From contig NZ_CP027218.1 of the NCBI RefSeq assembly GCF_004124275.1, positions 4,919,001-4,983,000 of the forward strand: a DNA stretch of 64,000 nt. Reading direction: 5' to 3'. Below are positions 33,469 to 40,984 of the stretch, piece after piece. The notes below the pieces were generated by a model, which saw only the letters and a program-made list of their open reading frames with translations, made no database searches and was not told the origin of the DNA. A program made the position numbers and the translations under genes. Origin of the DNA: Pseudomonas sp. DTU12.3. GTDB lineage: Bacteria > Pseudomonadota > Gammaproteobacteria > Pseudomonadales > Pseudomonadaceae. Positions within the stretch are counted from its first letter, which is position 1. Each line of letters begins with the position of its first letter.

Positions 33469-34023
33469 ATGTTGGTCAACGCCAAACAACCGCTAATCAT
33501 CCACCTGCCCAAGCAGGTCAATGACGACGCAACGGCCACTGCGGCCGCCGGTCTGCAGAGCGGCCTGCACGGCGCCATGCTGCAAACCCTGCAGAATCAG
33601 ACTCAACTGCAATCCACGCAGACCGCCTCCACCGTGCAGGCGTCGGCCACCCAGATCGCCACGCAGCAAGTCAGCGCAGCGACGCGCATCAGCGATAACG
33701 TCGACGAGGCTTTCGCCAAGACGCGCGTCAGCCTGCAATCTACCGATACCTCCGATGCCACCAAGACCACCGGCACTTCGGCCACCGACCAGTTCAAGGA
33801 CTACATGAGCAAGTCGCCGGAACAGCGCCTGCGCGACAGTATCCTCCAGAGCATGGGCATCACCGAAGACGACATCAAAGCCATGCCGCCGGAGAAACAA
33901 CTGGCCATCGGTAAAGAGATCGCCGAGCGTTTGCAGGACAAAATGAAGTTGGCGGAATCGGAGAAAAACAACGACGTGAAGGACAGCGATAAAGCGGCGG
34001 ACAAGTTCCTCGCCGCCCTCTGA
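33469..34023 (+). CDS. Uncharacterised polar protein, 184 residues
   Basis: No recognised domain. The N-terminal half is rich in Gln, Thr, Ala and Ser and lacks a signal peptide. The central part has TDQFKDYMSKSPEQRLRDSI and a small helical motif (LQSMGITEDDIKAMPPEKQ) seen, from memory, in many uncharacterised Pseudomonas proteins. The C-terminal part is highly charged. Composition resembles secreted or surface-appendage-associated proteins, but there is no direct evidence. The ATG at 33469 is preferred to an upstream TTG inside the hairpin at 33419. Confidence 0.65.
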   Translation: MLVNAKQPLIIHLPKQVNDDATATAAAGLQSGLHGAMLQTLQNQTQLQSTQTASTVQASATQIATQQVSAATRISDNVDEAFAKTRVSLQSTDTSDATKTTGTSATDQFKDYMSKSPEQRLRDSILQSMGITEDDIKAMPPEKQLAIGKEIAERLQDKMKLAESEKNNDVKDSDKAADKFLAAL

Positions 34024-34032
34024 TCGCCTGAT

Positions 34033-34122
34033 CTGTAGGAGCTGCGGCACGCTGCGATCTTTTGATCTCGATTGGAAAAAAATCAGGATCAAAAGATCGC
34101 AGCGTGCCGCAGCTCCTACAGG
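34033..34122. repeat. Inverted pair of GGAGCTGCGGCACGCTGCGATC-type repeats
   Basis: The arms vary from other copies at compensating positions (GCGGCACGC with GCGTGCCGC), showing that stem pairing is conserved. It separates two convergent genes. Confidence 0.85.
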
Positions 34123-34127
34123 GCCAG

Positions 34128-35447
34128 TCAGTTCAGTTGCAGGGTTTCATTGAACTGACTGATCGCATCCACCACATGCCGCGATCCCTGCTGAATTTCC
34201 TGAATCACCGCCCCCGCCTCGTTCGCCAGTTCCACGCCAAGCCCGGTGCGGCTCAAACTCGATTGCATGCTCGACACCGCACTCAACGACAAATCATGGT
34301 TCTTGCGCACCACGTCGACGATCTCCAGGGTTGCCTGACTGGTCCGTGCCGCGAGACTGCGCACCTCATCCGCGACCACCGCAAAACCACGTCCATGTTC
34401 ACCGGCCCGCGCCGCTTCAATCGCCGCGTTCAGTGCCAGCAAGTTGGTTTGATCGGCAATTCCGCGAATGGTCTGGACGATGGTGCCGATGATGTCCGAT
34501 TGCTTGCTCACCGCATCGATACTCACCGCCGCCTCGTTGAGGTCGCGTGAGATGTCCTGAATGATCTGCACGGTTTGTTGCACGACTTGCGAGCCCTTTT
34601 GCGCGCAGGCGTCGTTTTGCACCGAAGTGCTGTGGGCGGATTCAGCAGCATTCTGCAAGGTGGTCATCTGATGGGTGATGTCGCTGGCGAACTTGACCAC
34701 TTTGTACAAGCGGCCCTTGGCGTCGAACAGCGGATTGTACGAGGCTTCGAGATAAACCATCTGCCCGGACTTGTTCTTGCGCTCGAAACGATGGGAGTGA
34801 TATTCGCCGCGATTGAGCGAGGCCCAGAATGCCTTGTACTGCGCCGATTCGGATTCGGCTCGATGGCAGAACAGGCTGTGATGATGCCCGACGATTTCGT
34901 TCAGCGAGTACTGCATGGTTTGCAGAAAGTTGTCGTTGGCGCTGATTACATTGCCTTCAGGAGTGAACTCGATCACCGCCATGGAACGGCTGATCGCCGC
35001 CAGCATGCTTTCTTCTTCGTGTTCTTTGTTAACCCGTGCGGTGATGTCCGCGGCTACCTTGATCACACTTTTGACCTGCTTGTCGGCGCCATACACCGGC
35101 ATGTAACTGGCTTCGAGCCAGATCTCCTTACCGCTCTTGTTCAAGCGCAGAAACGTCCCGCTGATCGGCTCTCCCCGGGCCAGGTCGCGCCACAACCGGG
35201 AGTAATCCTCGCTGCGATAGAACGCTTCTTCACAAAAGATCCGGTGATGTTTGCCACGGACTTCTTCGGCGCTGTAGCCCATGGTTTTGCAGAAGTTTTC
35301 ATTGGCATCGAGAACGATACCCTCGGGGGTGAACTCGATCATTGCCATTGAACGGCTGATCGCTGCCAACTTGGCATTGGCCTCGGTCAGGGCACAGCTG
35401 AATCGCTCGATTTCCTGCAGGTCAGCCTTGTGATGTAGGTTGAACAT
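34128..35447 (-). CDS. Soluble PAS-PAS methyl-accepting chemotaxis protein (paralogue)
   Basis: A protein of 439 residues, the same length and layout as the receptor at 2433: two PAS domains (NFCKTMGYSAEEVRGKHHRI and NFLQTMQYSLNEIVGHHHSL), then a short signalling domain with NLLALNAAIEAARAGE. No membrane segment is present, so it should act in the cytoplasm. The PAS domains may bind flavin or heme. It is transcribed alone. Confidence 0.9.
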   Translation of the reverse strand: MFNLHHKADLQEIERFSCALTEANAKLAAISRSMAMIEFTPEGIVLDANENFCKTMGYSAEEVRGKHHRIFCEEAFYRSEDYSRLWRDLARGEPISGTFLRLNKSGKEIWLEASYMPVYGADKQVKSVIKVAADITARVNKEHEEESMLAAISRSMAVIEFTPEGNVISANDNFLQTMQYSLNEIVGHHHSLFCHRAESESAQYKAFWASLNRGEYHSHRFERKNKSGQMVYLEASYNPLFDAKGRLYKVVKFASDITHQMTTLQNAAESAHSTSVQNDACAQKGSQVVQQTVQIIQDISRDLNEAAVSIDAVSKQSDIIGTIVQTIRGIADQTNLLALNAAIEAARAGEHGRGFAVVADEVRSLAARTSQATLEIVDVVRKNHDLSLSAVSSMQSSLSRTGLGVELANEAGAVIQEIQQGSRHVVDAISQFNETLQLN

Positions 35448-35876
35448 GGTTGAATCACCTTCTGCGCGGTCTTTTGATTTGATGAAAGTTCAGTTCTTTC
35501 AAGATCTACCACTACGTTCCACAGAACAGGCGCACGCATTCCTCCACGAGAGGAAGTTGTCAGGTGATAAATGATGGTCAATCGGAGAGTCCATATAGCG
35601 ACGCTCTAATCAAGACATCCTTCTCTTGATAGCCCGCACCGGGGCCAGCCCTAACGCGTTGAAGAACTTCCATGTACAAAATGCTCCTTGTCGGTTCAGT
35701 GTCGGTGCCTTGGCTTGCGCACTCTGGCAGCATGAATTCACTCACTAACCGTGCACGGTCGACATAGTTAGTTACAGGTGAGCATAGACAGCGCAAGGCC
35801 TTGCGCAAGGCCATTAGTCGGCCAGTATCTGGCACTTTTTGCACAAGAAACGGTTCAGCTAGAAATGAATTCCCCC
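35448..35876. other. Unassigned intergenic region, less GC-rich
   Basis: About 430 bases upstream of the chemoreceptor with visibly lower GC than neighbours. A GTG-initiated 88-codon frame (35578-35844, minus) has an implausible composition and no ribosome site, so it is not called. A GGCCTTGCGC palindrome lies around 35797-35810. The promoter of the leftward chemoreceptor must lie at the left end. No RNA or protein family was recognised. Confidence 0.4.
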
Positions 35877-35977
35877 GTGTAGGAGCTGCCGGAGGCTCGG
35901 GCCGCGATCGGACGATCTTTTGATTTTGTTTTTAAAGACAAGATCAAAAGATCGCAGCCTGCGGCAGCTCCTACACG
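35877..35977. repeat. Inverted pair of GGAGCTGCCG[GC]AGGCT-type repeats, with insertion
   Basis: The left arm has about 11 extra bases (around CGGGCCGCGATCGGACG) compared with other copies, while the right arm is canonical. It lies beyond the 3' end of the binding-protein gene. Confidence 0.8.
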
Positions 35978-35989
35978 GGGGAGTTGTGG

Positions 35990-37003
35990 TTAGAGGTTGT
36001 TGCTGACTTGGCTGGCGATTTCTGCGGGCACCCAGGCTTTCCAGATTTGTGGCTGATCACGCAGGAAGGCTTCGGCCACCACTCTTGGCTGCAGGCGTTT
36101 TTCGCTCATCCCGGCCAAGGTCTGGTTCAACAGATCGATCGGCAGATCGACCTTTTCAAAGAATGTCACCAACTGCGGGTATTGCGCCTTGAACGACGCT
36201 GACACGCCAATCGCCAGGCTCGCCGGCATCGAGCGTGTGCCTTTGGGATTGGGATTATTGGCATCGGCGAGGGTCTTCCAGGCCTCGGCGTCGAACGGCG
36301 GTTCATCCAGTTTTACCAGTTTGAATCGGCCCAGCAGCGGCGTCGGCGACCAGTAGTAGAACAACACCGGTTTGCCACGCTTGATCGACGACGCCACCTC
36401 GGCATCCAGTGCCGCGCCGGAACCGGTGCGGAAGTTGACGAAGCTGTCATTCAGCGCATAGGCCTTGAGCTTCTGACTGTTGACGATCTCCGAAGTCCAG
36501 CCGGTCGGACTGTTGAGGAAACGCCCGCGAGTCGGGTCTTCCGGGTCACGGAAAACGTCCTTGTAGCGCGGTAGATCGGCCACCGATTTCAGCTCCGGTG
36601 CGAGCGCTTTGATCCCGCGTTCCGGGTCGCCCTTGATCACATATTCCGGTACCCACCAACCTTCGGTGGCGCCTTTGACGGTGTCACCCAAGCCAAACAC
36701 CTTGCCCTCGGCGGCGGCCTTGACCCACGCCGGACTGCGCCCGGCCCATTCTTCGCCGATCACCTGAATGTCGTTTTTCGCCAACGCCGCTTCGAGGCTG
36801 ACGGTACTGCCCGGCAGCGTGTCGGTGGGGTAGCCGTAACCTTTTTCAACGATCAGGCGCAACACTTCGGTGATGAAGCTGCCGCTCTCCCAGGTGATGT
36901 CGCCAAAGTGGATCGGTGCGCTTTTCTCCGCCGCTGAAACGGCGCCGACGCTCAGGCTCAGCGCCAGCAGCGAACGGCCAAGCAGGGTCTTGATCGATCT
37001 CAT
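35990..37003 (-). CDS. ABC substrate-binding protein, glycine betaine/proline (ProX/OpuAC) type
   Basis: A periplasmic binding protein of 337 residues with a signal peptide (about 1-24, ending VSA) and the OpuAC fold. Recognisable segments are ITWESGSFITEVLRLIVEKGYG and the later GPLFYYWSP-like PVLFYYWSPTPLLGRF. Ligands of the family are glycine betaine, choline, carnitine and related quaternary amines. No permease or ATPase gene is adjacent, so it must use a distant transporter or act in sensing. Its ATG overlaps the TGA of the sigma gene (ATGA), implying translational coupling. Confidence 0.87.
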   Translation of the reverse strand: MRSIKTLLGRSLLALSLSVGAVSAAEKSAPIHFGDITWESGSFITEVLRLIVEKGYGYPTDTLPGSTVSLEAALAKNDIQVIGEEWAGRSPAWVKAAAEGKVFGLGDTVKGATEGWWVPEYVIKGDPERGIKALAPELKSVADLPRYKDVFRDPEDPTRGRFLNSPTGWTSEIVNSQKLKAYALNDSFVNFRTGSGAALDAEVASSIKRGKPVLFYYWSPTPLLGRFKLVKLDEPPFDAEAWKTLADANNPNPKGTRSMPASLAIGVSASFKAQYPQLVTFFEKVDLPIDLLNQTLAGMSEKRLQPRVVAEAFLRDQPQIWKAWVPAEIASQVSNNL

Positions 37004-37527
37004 GCGGACCTCTTGTCTGTCAAAAATTGATTGGCGCTGTGGCGATCGCACAACGCTTGGGAACGGTTCATGTACACGCTGACCGAACGCTGGGAGATCC
37101 CCAGTTCGGCGGCGATTTGCGGGTAGGTCAGGCCATCGATGCGCGCCAGCAGAAAGGTCGAGCGAACCTTGCCGGGCAGTCGTTGCAGGCTGTGGTCGAG
37201 GCGCTTCAGGGCTTGCGTCAGTTGGGCGAATTCTTCGGGCGAATTGGCCACGTCTGTGTCGATCTGCTGCGCATGACGGCGCTCCAGATCGGCACGCCGC
37301 CAGCGTTGATAAAGCAGACGCTGGGCGATGGTGGTGAGCAAGGCACGAGGTTCGCGAATCGCCGTCAGGCTGGGCGCTTCGAGCAGTTGCGCGAAGGTTT
37401 CGGCGGCGATGTCTTCGACGCTCGCGGTGTCGTGCAGATGACGCCGCAGATAATTGCAGAGCCAGCGGTGATGGGCGCGGAACAGGCCGTCAACCGAGTG
37501 ATGATGGGAAAAGTCGGCGCCGGACAT
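37000..37527 (-). CDS. ECF sigma factor, FecI-like
   Basis: A protein of 175 residues. Sigma region 2 is at about 20-85 (LFRAHHRWLCNYLRRHLHD, SVEDIAAETFAQLLE) and region 4 at about 115-165 (LPGKVRSTFLLARIDGLTYP, then IAAELGISQRSVSVYM). It resembles iron-starvation FecI-type sigmas, yet no FecR anti-sigma or TonB receptor gene is nearby. Instead its stop overlaps the start of a glycine-betaine-type binding-protein gene. The ATG at 37527 is preferred to one 20 codons upstream. The A/T-rich promoter region lies at 37590-37650. Confidence 0.88.
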   Translation of the reverse strand: MSGADFSHHHSVDGLFRAHHRWLCNYLRRHLHDTASVEDIAAETFAQLLEAPSLTAIREPRALLTTIAQRLLYQRWRRADLERRHAQQIDTDVANSPEEFAQLTQALKRLDHSLQRLPGKVRSTFLLARIDGLTYPQIAAELGISQRSVSVYMNRSQALCDRHSANQFLTDKRSA

Positions 37528-37649
37528 AGGGGCTCCTTGATGAGGGGTCGCTGAATGTCCGGTGTTCCGGTGGCGCGATCGTAGCAAGGCGCTTTATGCA
37601 TTAATAATATTTAAATTTCATTCAGTTATTCGATTTGGAGATATAAGAT

Positions 37650-37682
37650 CAAAAGATCGCAGCCTTCGGCAGCTCCTACAGG
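37650..37682. repeat. Single AAAGATCGCAGCCTTCGGCAGC-type repeat unit
   Basis: One unpaired copy of the otherwise doubled repeat lies between the sigma and PhnD-like genes; a degenerate GCGATCTTTTAA follows. Confidence 0.75.
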
Positions 37683-37694
37683 GGTTGCGATCTT

Positions 37695-38486
37695 TTAACG
37701 TAAACGGCCGTAACCTAAATCTTCCGCTTCATGTTCATAGTCGAGTACAACCTGGTAATCGCTTTCGTTGGCCGGCAACACTTCTGGCAACCCCAACGTC
37801 TGCGCAACATCGGGAAGCTCAGCGAGGCTCTGGTTCATCACCTGACGCAGCCTTTCAATCTGTTCATCCGTGGCGCTGGCAACGGTGATAAAGGGCAAGG
37901 TCGGGCTGAACGCACTGCGCGCCACCACTCGCAAACCGCGAACTTCTTCCGGCGCATATTGCGCGAGGCAGGCATACGTCACGCTGTCGATGGCGGCCAC
38001 GTCGGCGCGTTTGCTACGTAACCAGCGCAGGCTTTCGCGGTGACCGCCGCTGATGCCAAGGGTGGCGAAAAACTGCCCGTCGCGATGCAACGGCGCCAGG
38101 CGCTGGCGCAACAGATTCATGCCGCTGTTGGAGTCTTCGCTGTTGATCACCGCGCGGCTGTTGCGAAACGCTGCCAGGGTTTTGCGTGGATCATCGGCGC
38201 GGCTGAGAATCAGGCTGCAATGGTTGCCGCCGCTGGCATCGGGGAGTTCGTAACGCGGGCGGCCGATGATGCGCACTTTGCCACGCAGCACGGTCATCAG
38301 CGGGTAGCCGCAGGTATGCGTGAGCAGCAGATCAGGGGATAACCACAGTTGTGGCAATGACAGTTGTTCGGCATTCAGGCGGGTGTGGCCGAGGTGTTCG
38401 AGGATGCGCGCGAGCCAGCGTTCATTGGCCACGCGGATCGGTTCGGGGGCGACGTACATCAACAGCTCGGCGTGGTGTTGGGTCAT
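37695..38486 (-). CDS. PhnD-like phosphate/phosphonate ABC substrate-binding protein
   Basis: A protein of about 263 residues with a PhnD-type periplasmic-binding fold (FRNSRAVINSEDSNSGMNLL, FFATLGISGGHRESLRWLRS and ADVAAIDSVTYACL in order). A normal Sec signal is not obvious at the N-terminus (MTQHHAELLMYVAPEPIRVA), so export is uncertain. The start is ATG 38486 or 38492; the former has better spacing to AGGGA. There is no transporter gene nearby. It precedes the FecI-like sigma gene on the same strand, separated by a repeat, so co-regulation is unproven. Confidence 0.8.
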   Translation of the reverse strand: MTQHHAELLMYVAPEPIRVANERWLARILEHLGHTRLNAEQLSLPQLWLSPDLLLTHTCGYPLMTVLRGKVRIIGRPRYELPDASGGNHCSLILSRADDPRKTLAAFRNSRAVINSEDSNSGMNLLRQRLAPLHRDGQFFATLGISGGHRESLRWLRSKRADVAAIDSVTYACLAQYAPEEVRGLRVVARSAFSPTLPFITVASATDEQIERLRQVMNQSLAELPDVAQTLGLPEVLPANESDYQVVLDYEHEAEDLGYGRLR

Positions 38487-38515
38487 ACACATATTCCCTG
38501 ACAACTGATTTCCAA

Positions 38516-38606
38516 TGTGGGAGTGAGGCTGCTCGCGAATGCGCTGTGTCATTCGAAACATTTTTTTCTGAAACAACGCATTCGCGAGCAAGCCCGCTCC
38601 CACAGG
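38516..38606. repeat. REP doublet
   Basis: Facing REP units flank about 45 bases between the PhnD-like and desaturase genes on the same strand. Confidence 0.85.
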
Positions 38607-38627
38607 GATTAACGCGGCGTTCCTCGG

Positions 38628-39569
38628 TTAATGGTAGGGATGCTCGGGGCTGTCGATGGATTTGAAGCCATTCTGGCGCCACAACTGCCCGTACCCTTGC
38701 ACCACAAACCCGCCGCTACGAGCCACCCATTGCGCGCGATTCGCTCGATAAACCCTGGGCAAGTCGTACCATGCAAGCTTGGGCAAGTCGTGATGCACCA
38801 GATGAAAATTCAGATTGAGAAACAGCCAGCGCCATGGCCAGCCCGCTTCGTTGAGCACCGTGCGCTGCTCCGGTTGCGCGTGCGGACGGTGTTCATAGTA
38901 GGAGCGAATCATCGCGATCGACAGCGCCGGCACGCTGATCAGCAGCAGGTAATGCCACACCGGTAACGCACTGTATTGCGCGATGAACCCGAGCATCAGC
39001 AAGGTGCAAAAACCGTGGGTCAACCACATCAGCCAGGCCTGGCGCTCACGGTTTTTCAAGCGTTGCAGCTCTTGCGCAGCCAGCGCCAACAGCGCCAGTG
39101 GTGCGCCAATCAGGAACCGGCCGAGCACGGTTTTATTCAGCCGATGCAGACTGCGTTCGAACAACGAACTGCCCTGCCAGCTCGCGCGGGTCAGGTAACG
39201 GCTTTCCGGATCGACGCCGGGCACTGTCAGATCCTCATCGCGGTGATGCAGCAAATGGCTGTCGCGATAGAGCGTGTATGGATACCACACGGCAAACGGC
39301 GCATAGCCCAGCACTTTGTTGAAAGCAATCCAGCGCGTCGGATGCCCATGGAGCAATTCGTGTTGCACCGACAACCACAGCACCAACAAAGGAATCAGCA
39401 GCAATGTGCTCCAGCCGAGGCCGAGCCATGCACTGTTGAGTACGATGGCAAACCAGCCGCCATACACACCGATCAACAACAGCCAGGTCGGCCATTCGGT
39501 GCGGGCAGTCAGGCGTTGGCGCAGGGCTTCGATGTGCTGGCGGTGGGCGGCGTCGAAATAATGGGACAT
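38628..39569 (-). CDS. Membrane fatty acid desaturase family protein
   Basis: A membrane di-iron enzyme of about 313 residues. The three histidine boxes are present: HELLHGH, HLLHHRD, and HLVHHDLP. Several hydrophobic helices lie between boxes 2 and 3 as expected. It would introduce a double bond or hydroxyl in lipid acyl chains or related substrates. The ATG at 39569 is used; a GTG at 39581 would add four residues. It is the most upstream gene of the leftward group that includes the PhnD-like and sigma genes. Confidence 0.87.
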   Translation of the reverse strand: MSHYFDAAHRQHIEALRQRLTARTEWPTWLLLIGVYGGWFAIVLNSAWLGLGWSTLLLIPLLVLWLSVQHELLHGHPTRWIAFNKVLGYAPFAVWYPYTLYRDSHLLHHRDEDLTVPGVDPESRYLTRASWQGSSLFERSLHRLNKTVLGRFLIGAPLALLALAAQELQRLKNRERQAWLMWLTHGFCTLLMLGFIAQYSALPVWHYLLLISVPALSIAMIRSYYEHRPHAQPEQRTVLNEAGWPWRWLFLNLNFHLVHHDLPKLAWYDLPRVYRANRAQWVARSGGFVVQGYGQLWRQNGFKSIDSPEHPYH

Positions 39570-39681
39570 GGCTGTACTCACAGCAGGGATCTTCTCCTGC
39601 TGTGCAACGACGTCGCTGAATCTTGCAGATTATTTTCAGGTTCAGGCAGGAGCCCGAGAACCGGGCTCCGGAAAGGCGTGA

Positions 39682-39792
39682 TCAGTGGCCGAAGATGTCG
39701 ACTTTCTTGGCTTTCTTCTCCGCGCGTTTTTCAATCGCGGTCTTGGCCGGTTTCTTCTTCGCGGCTTTCTTTGAATCCATACCTTTGGACAT
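39682..39792 (-). CDS. Small lysine-rich protein, 36 residues
   Basis: A short gene encoding MSKGMDSKKAAKKKPAKTAI followed by further Lys/Ala-rich sequence ending VDIFGH. The extreme basic composition resembles histone-H1-like or ribosome-associated small proteins. No function is known. A GGAGCCCG/CGGGCTCC hairpin lies beyond its stop at 39649-39669. Confidence 0.7.
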   Translation of the reverse strand: MSKGMDSKKAAKKKPAKTAIEKRAEKKAKKVDIFGH

Positions 39793-39894
39793 GATGCGTA
39801 CTCCACTCACAGGGGATGTGAGGTCAGGTATACACCTATCCGTCGGCGCGCGTTCTTTTATAATCGGCGCTTTTCCCACCGACAGTCCAAACCC

Positions 39895-40314
39895 ATGCCC
39901 GACACCCGATACAGCCTGCTCGACGAGTCTTTATGGCCGTTGATGAACAAGTTTTACCGCAGCCATCAATCGTCGATGAAAGCCGTGCGTGACGCGCAAT
40001 TGTGGGTGGCGCGCCGTGGCGAAATTGTCGCCGCATTGTGTTTGCGGCCGGTGGCGGGCGGGCATTGGTTGACCGGATTGTTCGTTGATCCGGGGTGTCG
40101 CGAACAAGGGCTTGCTGCGCAGTTGATCGCGGCGGCGGTGCAGGAAGTGCATGAGCCGGTGTGGCTGTTCTGTCATCCGGATTTGCGCGGTTTTTATGAG
40201 CGGCGCGGGTTCAGTTTCAACCCGGCCCTGCCCCAGGCGATGGCGGAGCGGTTGAGCCGGTATGCGCGGAGCAAGCCGATGATTGCGATGGAAAGGGTTC
40301 CCGCTCAATCCTGA
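39895..40314 (+). CDS. GNAT-family acetyltransferase
   Basis: A compact GNAT protein of 139 residues. Motif A is LTGLFVDPGCREQGLAAQLI, and GFYERRGFSF matches motif B. The acceptor is unknown. It is divergent from the lysine-rich small gene and followed by a REP doublet. Confidence 0.85.
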   Translation: MPDTRYSLLDESLWPLMNKFYRSHQSSMKAVRDAQLWVARRGEIVAALCLRPVAGGHWLTGLFVDPGCREQGLAAQLIAAAVQEVHEPVWLFCHPDLRGFYERRGFSFNPALPQAMAERLSRYARSKPMIAMERVPAQS

Positions 40315-40330
40315 AGGACATGCAAAAACC

Positions 40331-40424
40331 AATGTGGGAGCGAGCCTGCTCGCGAAAGCGGTGTGTCAGTCACAGAATCTGTCACTGATATTGCGCATTC
40401 GCGAGCAGGCTCGCTCCCACAGGG
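40331..40424. repeat. REP doublet
   Basis: GTGGGAGCGAGCCTGCTCGC and its inverse lie between the convergent GNAT and def genes. Confidence 0.87.
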
Positions 40425-40442
40425 TATGTACTGGGTCTTGGA

Positions 40443-40982
40443 TCAATCGTCAGCTGTGGGATCAAGATCCGGGAACATCACTTCTGTATAACCGAACTTG
40501 CTGAAATCGGTGATGCGCGACGGGTACAACCGGCCGATCAGGTGATCGCACTCGTGCTGCACAACGCGCGCATGGAAACCCGCAGCAACGCGCACCACCG
40601 GCTCGCCCTTCGGATCAAAACCCTCGTAGCGAATCTGCTGATAGCGATCCACCGCACCGCGCAGACCCGGCACCGACAGACACCCTTCAAAGCCCTCTTC
40701 CGTCAACGGACTCAGCGGTGTGATCAGCGGATTGATCAGGATCGTCTGCGGCACGGCTTCGGCGTCCGGATAACGCTCGCTGTGCTCGAAACCGAAGATC
40801 ACCAGTTGCAGGTCAACGCCGATCTGCGGCGCGGCAAGCCCAACGCCACCGACGCTTTCCATGGTCTGGAACATGTCGTCGATCAGTTGCCACAGCTCGG
40901 GACTGTCGAACATTTCGGCCGGCACCGGCGGCGCAATGCGCAGCAGGCGCTCGTCACCCATTTTCAGAATTTCACGGATCAT
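40443..40982 (-). CDS. def: Peptide deformylase
   Basis: It removes the N-terminal formyl group from nascent proteins. The 179-residue metalloenzyme has all three signatures: GVGLAAPQIG, EGCLSVPG (metal Cys) and HECDHLIGRLYP (metal His pair with catalytic Glu). It is not beside fmt, so it is likely an additional deformylase rather than the housekeeping def-fmt copy. It begins 2 bases after the YihY-type gene stop, forming an operon. Confidence 0.94.
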   Translation of the reverse strand: MIREILKMGDERLLRIAPPVPAEMFDSPELWQLIDDMFQTMESVGGVGLAAPQIGVDLQLVIFGFEHSERYPDAEAVPQTILINPLITPLSPLTEEGFEGCLSVPGLRGAVDRYQQIRYEGFDPKGEPVVRVAAGFHARVVQHECDHLIGRLYPSRITDFSKFGYTEVMFPDLDPTADD

Positions 40983-40984
40983 GA

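Noticed and set aside
35578..35844. An 88-codon GTG-started minus-strand frame
   Set aside because: No ribosome site, atypical composition and no domain; kept only as an unassigned region.
39649..39669. GGAGCCCG/CGGGCTCC hairpin as a terminator
   Set aside because: No T-run follows on the relevant strand, so it is mentioned only with the lysine-rich small gene.
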